A DNA stretch of 18,389 nucleotides from an uncultured Oscillospiraceae bacterium (GTDB lineage Bacteria > Bacillota > Clostridia > Oscillospirales > Acutalibacteraceae): positions 1 to 18,389 of the forward strand of contig CATWUX010000035.1 of assembly GCA_958354085.1 (NCBI GenBank), in the 5' to 3' direction. Position 1 is the stretch's first letter; every line of letters begins with the position of its first letter. A program made the translations under genes and the position numbers. Below the pieces are notes generated by a model. The model saw only the letters and a program-made list of their open reading frames with translations, was not told where the DNA came from and searched no databases. Below, one piece after another: positions 8,307 through 15,913 of the stretch.

Positions 8307-9305
8307 ATGAAAGAAAACAAACGCGTTTTCAGGCTCCGAAAATGGGAAAAATCGGTTTGGCTTTCCCGCTCGGGAGGCTGTATATGGGCGCTGACCCGGG
8401 CCGTGTTCCTGTTGGGCATGGCGTTTATTATCCTGTATCCGCTGCTGTATATGATCAGCATGGCCGTGCGGCCGGTGGCGCAGCTTCACGATCCGGCAGT
8501 GGTCTGGTTTCCAAAATCCGTTACCTTGGAAAATATTTTGGACGCAATGGATAAAATGGGCTTGTCCCGTCCGCTGTTCAACAACAATGCGTTAGTCAAT
8601 TCTGTTGTGTTGGACGTGGTGTCTGCTACACTACAGATGCTGGTTACAGCCATGATTGGCTACGGATTTGCCCGGTTTGAATTCAAGGGAAAGACACTGA
8701 TGTTCGGTGTCGTCATTCTCTCTATAATTGTCCCGGTCAACAGTATTATTATTCCGACCTATCTGAATTACCGTTTCTTTGACCTGTTCGGCATTACCAA
8801 TATTCTCGGTCGACTCATCAAGGGAAGTCCGATTTATTTGCCGCTGGTGGACAATATGCTGTCCTTCTATCTGCCGGCACTTCTGGGCAGCGGAATCCGA
8901 TCTGGTCTTTGCATTTTCATCTACCGACAATTTTTCAAGGGAATGCCCCGTGAATTGGAGGATGCGGCAGCCATTGATAACTGCGGTGCATTTGCTACAT
9001 TCTTCCGAATATTCTTGCCCAACGCCCGGTCGCCCATGCTGACTGTTTTCGTACTGTCGCTGGTGTGGTACTGGAGTGACTATTACTACTCTTCCATGTT
9101 TTTCCCTTCGTTCCGGACGGTGTCCATCGGCTTGAGCCAGCTGCAGTCGGCTATGTCGACGGATGTGGCGACCCGCGATCCTTACAGAGAGCTGGTGGTG
9201 ATGCAATCCGGCGCGCTGATAGCGATTATCCCGCTGCTGATTTTCTATCTCTTTATCCAGCGCCGGTTTACAGAATCGGTGGAACGCAGCGGCATTGTAG
9301 GATGA
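8307..9305 (+). CDS. Carbohydrate ABC transporter permease, MalG type (second pair)
   Basis: A 332-residue permease. ATG 8307 is chosen over the in-frame TTG at 8289, which overlaps the upstream stop, because CGGAG at 8294-8298 is correctly spaced from 8307. A charged N-terminus of ~30 residues is followed by the first helix (FLLGMAFIILYPLLYMISMA). The EAA loop is slightly divergent, starting at Glu218: LEDAAAIDNCG followed by IFLPNARSPM, with Asp-Asn in place of the usual Asp-Gly. At 332 residues it is longer than the ~280 of ordinary MalG-like subunits; part of the extra length is the loop around LFGITNILGRLIKGSP. It pairs with the preceding gene. After its TGA (9303-9305) the packing of the locus relaxes for the first time. 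Confidence 0.92.
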   Translation: MKENKRVFRLRKWEKSVWLSRSGGCIWALTRAVFLLGMAFIILYPLLYMISMAVRPVAQLHDPAVVWFPKSVTLENILDAMDKMGLSRPLFNNNALVNSVVLDVVSATLQMLVTAMIGYGFARFEFKGKTLMFGVVILSIIVPVNSIIIPTYLNYRFFDLFGITNILGRLIKGSPIYLPLVDNMLSFYLPALLGSGIRSGLCIFIYRQFFKGMPRELEDAAAIDNCGAFATFFRIFLPNARSPMLTVFVLSLVWYWSDYYYSSMFFPSFRTVSIGLSQLQSAMSTDVATRDPYRELVVMQSGALIAIIPLLIFYLFIQRRFTESVERSGIVG

Positions 9306-9329
9306 CGCGATCTGTCCAATTGTCTTTCG

Positions 9330-9369
9330 GCGGAACGCGGATAGAAAGTGCTTTCCGGAAAAGTTCCGC
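9330..9369. promoter_or_regulatory. Nested inverted repeats upstream of the CBM protein
   Basis: The 91-base gap before the CBM protein contains an outer inverted repeat GCGGAAC (9330-9336) / GTTCCGC (9363-9369). Inside it lie the near-palindrome GAAAGTGCTTTC (9344-9355) and the perfect palindrome TTCCGGAA (9353-9360). There is no T-run, so a plain intrinsic terminator is unlikely. It could be an operator or an RNA structure controlling the CBM gene. I see no convincing promoter boxes. Confidence 0.4.
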
Positions 9370-9396
9370 TGCAAATAAATTTTAGGAGGTATTGTT

Positions 9397-10839
9397 ATGA
9401 AAAAAAATCTTAGCGCCTTTCTCGCAATCTTATTCGCTCTGTGCCTGCTTTTATCCTTTCCCATCGCGCTGGCAGAGACAGAAACCGACACTGTGAATCT
9501 GATTCAGAATGGGGACTTTGAGGCTGAATTGGGCAGCGAATGGTCAAGCATCGGCACCATAACGCGTGTAACCGGACTAAAGTCCAATACCAGCAATGTG
9601 GTGAAAGTGACCAAGGCCACCGCGTGGGATTCGCCTAAGCAGACCATAAGCCTGAAAGCCGGCGTGGAATACACCATCTCATGGAAATTCCAGATGCCCT
9701 GGTCCACCTATAACTGGTGCTATTCCATTATGGGTTTGGAGGATCAAAGCGGAAATAAGATAGCCCAGCCCGATTGGTCTACTGTAGTTTATGATGGATC
9801 TACCAGCAACGACTATGATTGGCAATCTTTCTCCTACACTTATACACCCAGCAAGGATGTCACCGTGACGATAGTGATGTATACTTATAATGGCGACAAC
9901 GATGCCTCCATCAATTCGACTTATTATTTGGATGACATTGCCGTCACCTATAAACAACAGTCTGAAACGGCCGATACATCCTCCACAACCAGTTCCACTT
10001 CAAGCACCACAACCACAACTGCAACTGAACCGACCACGGCATCTTCAACGGCCGGTTCCACTTCAAGCACCACGGCAGACACTTCTGAGACCAAAGCGGA
10101 CAATATGTTGCGCAATCCCGGTATGGAGGACGATTTCTATTTTGACAGCGACAATGAATCTGCTTGGAGCACAGATCTGTCGTGGGTTGCTAAGAATCCG
10201 GGCTGGGCAACCGTCACCCGTAGTGCCGACCGGGCGCATAGTGGTCAGTATTCGTTGCTGTGTACCGATCGAATTGGTTTTTACTGCACGCCTACGCAGC
10301 TGCTGTTGTTTGACGTAGACAACGCAGAAAAAGAAGCCAAAGATAAAATGCTGACGGTGGAACCGGGGAAGACCTATCTCTTCAGCGGTTACGTCTATGT
10401 GCCAAAATCCGAAATGACTGCCGATTCTGTACGTATCAAGGCGGCGATTTATGACGAAAACGGTGCCTTCATTAAGAACAGTGAGGCGGAAGGAGATGCC
10501 GCACAGGTCTTTGTGACCACACAGGGAGACGAATGGGTCAAATTTGACCTGAAATTTACATATCGCGGCGAAAAAGCACTATCCGCTTGCTTCATCTCCT
10601 TTGAAACAACCAATGCGGACTGGAGCGGCTTTACCGGCGACTTTTATTTGGATGATGTTTTTCTAAGCTATGAGGGTTATACCAACCCCACCGCTCCTAC
10701 AGAGGCTCCCACGACGCTCACTACTAAACAGAACAGCGAACCGGCTCCGTCCACCGGTGTGTGTCTGCCACTGCTGGCCATGGGAGTAATGGGTATGTCG
10801 GCGGCTCTGCTGCTGACATGCAGAAAAAAAGCGGAATAA
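9397..10839 (+). CDS. Secreted protein with two CBM-like domains, Thr/Ser linker and sortase-type C-terminal tail
   Basis: A 480-residue protein with a very strong Shine-Dalgarno (TTAGGAGGT, 9382-9390). Residues 1-26 form a signal peptide (MKKNLSAFLAILFALCLLLS). Domain 1 (~32-187) begins NLIQNGDFEAELGSEW and ends YYLDDIAVTY, the start and end pattern of CBM_4_9-like (galactose-binding-fold) carbohydrate-binding modules. A Ser/Thr-rich linker (~190-233) follows, containing an in-frame 19-base direct repeat. Domain 2 (~236-440) starts NMLRNPGMEDDF and ends FYLDDVFLSYEGY, the same design. The end, PAPSTGVCLPLLAMG... with a hydrophobic stretch and RKKAE, resembles a sortase signal (degenerate LPXTG, 'PSTG'), so wall attachment is likely. 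No catalytic domain is present, so a surface glycan-binding role is inferred. It is set apart by 91 bases upstream and a hairpin downstream, allowing separate expression. Confidence 0.85.
   Translation: MKKNLSAFLAILFALCLLLSFPIALAETETDTVNLIQNGDFEAELGSEWSSIGTITRVTGLKSNTSNVVKVTKATAWDSPKQTISLKAGVEYTISWKFQMPWSTYNWCYSIMGLEDQSGNKIAQPDWSTVVYDGSTSNDYDWQSFSYTYTPSKDVTVTIVMYTYNGDNDASINSTYYLDDIAVTYKQQSETADTSSTTSSTSSTTTTTATEPTTASSTAGSTSSTTADTSETKADNMLRNPGMEDDFYFDSDNESAWSTDLSWVAKNPGWATVTRSADRAHSGQYSLLCTDRIGFYCTPTQLLLFDVDNAEKEAKDKMLTVEPGKTYLFSGYVYVPKSEMTADSVRIKAAIYDENGAFIKNSEAEGDAAQVFVTTQGDEWVKFDLKFTYRGEKALSACFISFETTNADWSGFTGDFYLDDVFLSYEGYTNPTAPTEAPTTLTTKQNSEPAPSTGVCLPLLAMGVMGMSAALLLTCRKKAE
9992..10073 (+). 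repeat. In-frame direct repeat in the Ser/Thr linker of the CBM protein
   Basis: The 19-base sequence gttccacttcaagcaccac occurs at 9992-10010 and again at 10055-10073, 63 bases (21 codons) apart and in the same frame. Both copies encode STSSTT within the linker, so copy number could change without breaking the frame. Confidence 0.9.
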
Positions 10840-10861
10840 GCGGTTTCTTCCGTTGACTTTT

Positions 10862-10896
10862 CCGGCGGCCGCAGAACCTTCTTCTGCGGCCGTCGG
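10862..10896 (+). terminator. Strong hairpin between CBM protein and GH31 gene (intrinsic terminator or attenuator)
   Basis: The arms 10862-10876 and 10882-10896 pair over 15 bases with a single G-T wobble and a 5-base loop (ccttc). The core arm is CGGCCGCAGAA. The hairpin is followed only by TTCTATAAAGG, a weak T-tract that runs straight into the GH31 Shine-Dalgarno (10903-10910). It may end the CBM transcript partially and let some polymerase read through into GH31. Confidence 0.7.
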
Positions 10897-10916
10897 TTCT
10901 ATAAAGGAGGCACGTT

Positions 10917-12872
10917 ATGAATGGCTTTGGCCATTTTACCTTCGGATCGCCGGAACCGCAGACGCCGGCAAAATGGAAGTATCCATCCCGTTTGCCGCCA
11001 GCCGGTCCGCTGAACTATCCGGCGGAAAGGATTCGTTTCACCGATACACCCCGCGGCTGTAGACTGGAGCTTCCGTTGTTGGGAGAAGAGCATATATACG
11101 GTCTCGGTCTGCAGCTTAAAGGCTTCGATCACCGTGGCAGGAAGCGTGCACTGCGCCCCAACGCCGATCCGTGTGGAGACAGCGGTGACAGTCATGCGCC
11201 GGTTCCGTTTTATGTGACCACTTCCGGCTATGGTGTGTTTATCGATACGGCCCGGGATATTTCCTGCTATCTGGGCTATGCCCGGAAGCAAAGGCGCCGG
11301 GCGGAAACGCTGCCTCAGACCATGGCGTCCTCTACGGAGGAGCTCTATTCGACAGTAGTCACCGGCGGCGGAGAATATGTGATTGTGGAGATTCCCGTGG
11401 CCAAGGGCGTGGATGTATATATTTTTGAAGGTGCCTCGGTAGGCGATGTGGTGGCACAGTACAACCTTTTTTCTGGCGGCGGCTGTCTACCGCCCCTTTG
11501 GGGCTTGGGTGTGCAATATCGCTGTTATACCAACGCAACGCAAGCGGATGTGTTGAAGCTAGCTGACTCTTTCCGGGAAAAGGAGATTCCCTGTGATGTT
11601 ATCGGTCTGGAGCCGGGCTGGCAGTCCCATGCGTATTCCTGCACCTATGTCTGGGATCCGTCCCGCTATCCGGAGCCGGATGCATTGCTTGGTCACCTGC
11701 GGGAGCAGCAGTATCAGATAAGTCTGTGGGAGCATGCGTTTGTCAACGCGGCTTCACCGCTGTACGATACGCTGTATCCTCACAGCGGTGATTTTGAAGT
11801 GTGGCAGGGCTTGGTGCCGGATTTTTCATTGGAAGATGCGCAGGCTCCCTTTGCCGACTATCACCGGCGTCAGCTAGTTGAAAAGGGGGTATATGCCTTT
11901 AAACTCGATGAATGCGATGGCAGTGATTTTACCGGGGGCTGGACATTCCCGGACGGCGCGCAGTTCCCCTCGGGTTTGGACGGAGAACAGATGCACAGCC
12001 TGTTCGGAATTCTGTATCAGCGGACGATGCTGCGTGCGCTGGGTGACCGGCGTACACTTTCCAACGTGCGCAACTCTCATGCCTTAGCGGCGCCGTATCC
12101 ATTCGTTCTGTACAGCGATCTGTATGAGTTTCCCGATTTTGTACGCGGGTTAGCCTCCGCCGGCTTTTCGGGGCTTCTTTGGACACCGGAGGTTCGCCAC
12201 GGCGTCGATAAAGAAGATCTGATCCGCCGTCTGCAGGCACTGGTTTTTTCGCCGCAAACTCTGATCAATGCATGGTATATCGAGCAGGGGACGCCTTGGG
12301 AACCGCTGGGCGCGGAGAATGAGGTGCTGACGCTGCTGCGCTGCCGGATGTCTCTGATTCCCTATTTGTATACGGCATTTTACCGATACCGTGAGGAGGG
12401 GATTCCCGTGGCCCGCGCACTGGTGTGCGATTATACGGATGATCCCGAAACCTATGCAATTGATCAGGAGTATTTGCTGGGCGATGCACTCCTAATAGCA
12501 CCTTTGGCGCCCCACGAAGCACAGCGACAGGTCTATCTTCCCGGAAACGGCTGGTTTGATTTCTGGACAGAGGAATTCTATGTTCCCGGTTGGCATACGG
12601 TTGCGACGGATCGCATTCCGGTGTTTGTTCGACGCGGGAGTACGGTGCCGATGGCGCAGCCGCTACCCTGCGTGGGTGACAACCCCTGCTTTGACGTGGA
12701 GCTTCGCTGCTATGGAGATGACGCCCGCTGTACATTTGTTGTGGATGACGGCGTTTCTTATTCCGACGTGTGCAGACTTCTGGAGACGGACCGGGAGGGC
12801 CGCCTCCCGGACAATCCCCGTTACCGGATTTCCTCCGTTCGGTTCATCGGTTCCGACCGGAACTCTATTTAA
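10917..12872 (+). CDS. Glycoside hydrolase family 31 (alpha-glycosidase type)
   Basis: A 651-residue cytoplasmic enzyme (no signal peptide) starting at ATG 10917 behind AAAGGAGG. The N-terminal ~185 residues are the beta-sandwich typical of GH31 (HIYGLGLQLKGFD, then YGVFIDTARD). The barrel begins at PPLWGLGVQYR (Trp195). The expected nucleophile is Asp331 in AFKLDECDG, and the likely acid/base is Asp401 in FVLYSDLYEFPDFVRG, followed by the GLLWTPEVR motif. The 70-residue spacing between the two Asp residues is close to that in known GH31 enzymes. C-terminal beta domains include EYLLGDALLIAPL and VYLPGNGWFDFWTEE. The family retains alpha-linked substrates (glucosides, xylosides and others); specificity cannot be read here. 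Cytoplasmic location matches uptake of intact oligosaccharides by the ABC permeases. It is followed 21 bases later by the dehydrogenase genes. Confidence 0.93.
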   Translation: MNGFGHFTFGSPEPQTPAKWKYPSRLPPAGPLNYPAERIRFTDTPRGCRLELPLLGEEHIYGLGLQLKGFDHRGRKRALRPNADPCGDSGDSHAPVPFYVTTSGYGVFIDTARDISCYLGYARKQRRRAETLPQTMASSTEELYSTVVTGGGEYVIVEIPVAKGVDVYIFEGASVGDVVAQYNLFSGGGCLPPLWGLGVQYRCYTNATQADVLKLADSFREKEIPCDVIGLEPGWQSHAYSCTYVWDPSRYPEPDALLGHLREQQYQISLWEHAFVNAASPLYDTLYPHSGDFEVWQGLVPDFSLEDAQAPFADYHRRQLVEKGVYAFKLDECDGSDFTGGWTFPDGAQFPSGLDGEQMHSLFGILYQRTMLRALGDRRTLSNVRNSHALAAPYPFVLYSDLYEFPDFVRGLASAGFSGLLWTPEVRHGVDKEDLIRRLQALVFSPQTLINAWYIEQGTPWEPLGAENEVLTLLRCRMSLIPYLYTAFYRYREEGIPVARALVCDYTDDPETYAIDQEYLLGDALLIAPLAPHEAQRQVYLPGNGWFDFWTEEFYVPGWHTVATDRIPVFVRRGSTVPMAQPLPCVGDNPCFDVELRCYGDDARCTFVVDDGVSYSDVCRLLETDREGRLPDNPRYRISSVRFIGSDRNSI

Positions 12873-12893
12873 TCAAAGAAAGGTGTTAAAAAT

Positions 12894-13946
12894 ATGAAAG
12901 TTGGCATAATTGGCTGCGGAAATATTGCGAACAATGCGCATATTCCAGCCTATATGAAAAATCCCCTTGTGGAGATCGCCTATTTCTGCGACATTCTACC
13001 CGAACGGGCGACAGCGGCTGTCGCTAAATATGGCTGCGGCAAAGCTGTGACAGATTATCATGACGTTTTAAGTGATCCGGAAGTGGATGCCATATCGGTA
13101 TGTACACCCAACAACGTACATCCGGTTATCACCATGGACGCACTCAAAGCAAATAAACACGTGCTGTGTGAAAAGCCCGCAGCCCGGACCTATCCGGAGG
13201 TGCTGGAGATGCAGCGGGTGCAGCATGAGACTGGAAAAGTGCTGAACATTGGTGTAGTCAACCGTTTCAACGACGGTGTGAACCGCATTAAGGAATATAT
13301 TGATGCGGGTAAGCTGGGTGAGATTTATCAGGTCTATGTCAGCTTCCGTAAAAGCCGTTGTATTCCTGGACTTGGTGGTGCGTTTACGACGAAAGCCATT
13401 TCCGGCGGCGGTGTACTTATCGACTGGGGCGTCCATTTTCTCGACATCGTGATGTATTGCTGCGGTGATCCCAAACCGCTAACCGTTACCGGTGAAACCT
13501 TTTGCAAGCTGGGAAAGGATATGAAGGCTTATACTTATGTCGATATGTGGGCCGGTCCGCCAAAATACGACGGAATCTACGACGTGGATGATGCCGTTAC
13601 CGGCATTATCCGTACCTCTGGCCCGGTCATCAACTTCAATGGCGCCTGGGCACAGAACATCGGTCACGACGAAATGTATATCGATTTTCTCGGAACCAAG
13701 GCAGGTATACGCCTTCATTATGGTGAACAATTCGACGTCTTCGGAGTGGAGAACGGCGCACTGATTTCTTATACGCCTCAGTTCCCCCAGCGTAATCACT
13801 TTGAAAATGAGATCAATGCTTTCGTGGATTGCATAGTCTCGGGGGAAAAGCTGCCGGCTCATATTGATACAGTGGCCGTTACAGCCCGCATGATGCAAGC
13901 AATTTACGACTCTGCCGAGCAGCATCGGGAGATTGTACTGGAGTAG
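12894..13946 (+). CDS. Gfo/Idh/MocA-family NAD(P)-dependent oxidoreductase
   Basis: A 350-residue protein starting at ATG 12894, with an AAAGAAAGG Shine-Dalgarno. The Rossmann motif GIIGCGNIANNAHIPAY is at the N-terminus. The family's conserved Lys lies in EKPAA (Lys94), and the second active-site segment is LIDWGVHFLD, giving Asp177, His181 and Asp184, the typical D-x-G-x-H-x-x-D pattern. The length is ordinary for the family. Members oxidise or reduce sugars, inositols or amino sugars with a bound or free NAD(P); the substrate here is unknown. The position after GH31 and before a second dehydrogenase-like gene suggests conversion of the released monosaccharide, or oxidation-assisted glycoside cleavage. 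Confidence 0.93.
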   Translation: MKVGIIGCGNIANNAHIPAYMKNPLVEIAYFCDILPERATAAVAKYGCGKAVTDYHDVLSDPEVDAISVCTPNNVHPVITMDALKANKHVLCEKPAARTYPEVLEMQRVQHETGKVLNIGVVNRFNDGVNRIKEYIDAGKLGEIYQVYVSFRKSRCIPGLGGAFTTKAISGGGVLIDWGVHFLDIVMYCCGDPKPLTVTGETFCKLGKDMKAYTYVDMWAGPPKYDGIYDVDDAVTGIIRTSGPVINFNGAWAQNIGHDEMYIDFLGTKAGIRLHYGEQFDVFGVENGALISYTPQFPQRNHFENEINAFVDCIVSGEKLPAHIDTVAVTARMMQAIYDSAEQHREIVLE

Positions 13947-13956
13947 GAGGATTTTT

Positions 13957-14787
13957 ATGAAAATCGGGTTTATCGACTATTATCTGGACGAATGGCATGC
14001 CAACAATTACCCTGGCTGGTTTAAAGAAGTGGATCCGGACGCAGACGTAGCGTATGGGTACGCTATGATTGACAGTCCCAAGGGAGGGCTGTCCACTGAC
14101 GAATGGTGCCAGAAAAACCATATAGAACGCTGCTGCACAATTGAAGAAATCGTGGAAAAGAGCGACGTGCTGGCTGTACTGTCCCCGGATAACTGCGAAC
14201 TGCACGAGGCGCTTTGTCAGCTGCCCCTTCGTTCTGGTAAACGGGTTTATATTGATAAAACCTTTGCTCCGGATCTGGCTTCTGCCCGCCGCATTTTTGC
14301 TCTGGCGGACCAGTATCACACACCTTGCTATTCCACCTCCGCACTGCGATTCGCCAAGGAATATCAGGGAATTGATCCGGCCAACATTGCAGGCATCGCC
14401 GGCATCGGCGGCAACGCCTTTGAAATTTATGTCATCCATCAGATTGAACCCATTCTGATGCTGATGCGTGCGCCGGTCAAACGGGTCATGGGAATGCCCA
14501 GTGAACATTTCTATACACTGACTTTAGAGTTTACCGACGGTCGACTGGCCACTATTAACGGATATACCTACGGCCTGCCCTTCTCGTTGCACATTGCTAT
14601 GAAGGACGGCACCACCAAAGCAGCCGAAGTTGTCAGCGACTGCTTCAAGCCTTTTATCCGTGAACTGATCCGGTTTTATAAAACCGGCGCACTTCCGGTA
14701 GAGCACGAGGAAACACTGCAGATTATGGCTGCCCGAGAAGCGGCGGTGCGTGCCATGGCGCTGCCCGGACAATGGATTTCGTTATGA
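13957..14787 (+). CDS. Divergent, short Gfo/Idh/MocA-like oxidoreductase
   Basis: A 276-residue protein. ATG 13957 is preferred over the in-frame start at 13933 because AGGAGG lies at 13945-13950, overlapping the end of the upstream gene region. It is related to the Gfo/Idh/MocA superfamily by its overall layout: KIGFIDYYLDEWHANNYPGW takes the place of the usual GxGxxG Rossmann start, a SDVLAVLSPDN strand follows, then YIDKTFAPD with the Lys (Lys101) where EKP normally sits. The second active-site helix reads YVIHQIEPILML, keeping His161 but not the D-x-G-x-H form. At ~275 residues it is about 70 shorter than ordinary members. It could be an authentic dehydrogenase subgroup or a non-catalytic partner of the preceding enzyme. 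Stop at 14785-14787. Confidence 0.75.
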   Translation: MKIGFIDYYLDEWHANNYPGWFKEVDPDADVAYGYAMIDSPKGGLSTDEWCQKNHIERCCTIEEIVEKSDVLAVLSPDNCELHEALCQLPLRSGKRVYIDKTFAPDLASARRIFALADQYHTPCYSTSALRFAKEYQGIDPANIAGIAGIGGNAFEIYVIHQIEPILMLMRAPVKRVMGMPSEHFYTLTLEFTDGRLATINGYTYGLPFSLHIAMKDGTTKAAEVVSDCFKPFIRELIRFYKTGALPVEHEETLQIMAAREAAVRAMALPGQWISL

Positions 14788-14807
14788 TAAAAGGGGAAAA
14801 CAACCGA

Positions 14808-15608
14808 ATGGATTGGAAGAACTTATTCCGTAGCGACGAAAAGCCGTTGGAACGGCTGGTTCCGGATGGCGGTTTTGCGGCTATATTCCGCACGATAGCC
14901 TGCATCGGTGACAGCCTAGCTTCGGGCGAATTTGTCTCAATAGATGATGAACGCCATGTTGGCTTCCACGATATGTACGACTATTCGTGGGGACAATTCA
15001 TGGCACGGACGCTGGGCTGCACGGTTTTTAATTTTTCCCGCGGCGGCATGACGGCGAGGGAATACGTGACAACCTTTGCCGATCAGCAAAATTTTTGGGC
15101 AACGTCCAAGGCCGCGCAGGCATATATCCTTGCACTGGGCGTCAACGATATAACCGAAGCCATCCAGAACAACACCGATCTAGGCAGCACTGCGGATATC
15201 ACTCCAAATTACTGGGACAACGGAAAAACCTTCGCTGGCTATTATGCTTCTATCGTGCAGAGACTGAAGACGTTGCAGCCGAACGCTAAGTTCTTCTTTA
15301 TGACGATTCCCGTCTCTGACTCCGAAGGACGGCGGCTGGAACTGGAGGAACAGCATGCTGCGCTGCTATACGATCTGGCGGCTATGCTGGGCAACGCCTA
15401 TGTGATGGACTTTCGGAAATATGCGCCGGAATACGACGAGGAATTTCGCGACAAATTCTATATGACAGGCCATATGACCCCCTGCGGCTACCGCCTGACA
15501 GCCCAGATGGTAATGAGTTATCTGGACTGGATCATCCGGCACCACATGGACGATTTCCGTAAAGTGGGTTTTATTGGTACTCCCTACATTAACGTGGACT
15601 ACCGGTAA
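14808..15608 (+). CDS. SGNH/GDSL-type hydrolase, likely carbohydrate esterase
   Basis: A 266-residue cytoplasmic hydrolase. ATG 14808 is chosen because AAGGGGAA (14791-14798) precedes it; in-frame ATGs at 14772 and 14784 overlap the upstream gene and lack a ribosome site. The four SGNH blocks are visible: block I CIGDSLASG with Ser36, block II NFSRGGMTA with its Gly, block III ALGVNDI with Asn113, and block V with His222 in TGHMTPCGY. The usual Asp two or three residues before the His is not obvious. The family removes acyl groups, often acetyl, from sugars. Last gene of the compact locus, so it probably deacylates the imported oligosaccharide. No clear terminator follows within 150 bases. 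Confidence 0.88.
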   Translation: MDWKNLFRSDEKPLERLVPDGGFAAIFRTIACIGDSLASGEFVSIDDERHVGFHDMYDYSWGQFMARTLGCTVFNFSRGGMTAREYVTTFADQQNFWATSKAAQAYILALGVNDITEAIQNNTDLGSTADITPNYWDNGKTFAGYYASIVQRLKTLQPNAKFFFMTIPVSDSEGRRLELEEQHAALLYDLAAMLGNAYVMDFRKYAPEYDEEFRDKFYMTGHMTPCGYRLTAQMVMSYLDWIIRHHMDDFRKVGFIGTPYINVDYR

Positions 15609-15790
15609 TAATCAGTCAAATAAAATACAAATGAAAGAAGCAACTTAAAACAAAATCTGATATCAGCTGCGTATTCAATTTGCAGACGGTCGTTCCGACA
15701 CAATTGCCGGCCCGCCATCCCCGATAAATATAGCGCATGGTCGGTACAGCAACTGTTAAAAGCCAAATCGAATTTACTACACCAGTCATG
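15609..15790. other. Intergenic stretch with no recognised gene
   Basis: Between the SGNH gene and the first IS-end hairpin I see no coding frame I can assign. Short open frames exist on both strands but lack ribosome sites and recognisable motifs. Confidence 0.6.
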
Positions 15791-15913
15791 ACCCCCGGCA
15801 AAGCCGGGGGCTTGAGTAAGTCCTAGAAGGGCATAATATGGACAACGCCCCTCAAGGGGCCACGAAGGGGCCGGCCAACTGCATTGCTGACTCATGGCGG
15901 CCCCTTAAGGGGC
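15791..15913 (-). repeat. GC-rich hairpins at the end of an IS200/IS605-type element
   Basis: Two structured blocks sit just beyond the 3' end of a minus-strand tnpA remnant. The first is CCCCCGGC (15792-15799) / GCCGGGGG (15803-15810) with a 3-base loop. The second contains GCCCCT (15847-15852) / AGGGGC (15855-15860), the longer pair AAGGGGCCG (15865-15873) / CGGCCCCTT (15898-15906), and the perfect palindrome GCCCCTTAAGGGGC (15900-15913), which includes the tnpA stop codon. IS200/IS605 transposases recognise subterminal hairpins, so this fits the right end of such an element. The plus-strand TTTTCTT after 15913 could also make it a terminator. Confidence 0.6.

Noticed and set aside
8631..9491. 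286-residue minus-strand open frame opposite the second MalG-type permease and CBM start
   Set aside because: The plus strand here encodes a recognisable permease; the minus translation is rich in His, Arg and Gln without any family pattern, as expected for a shadow frame.
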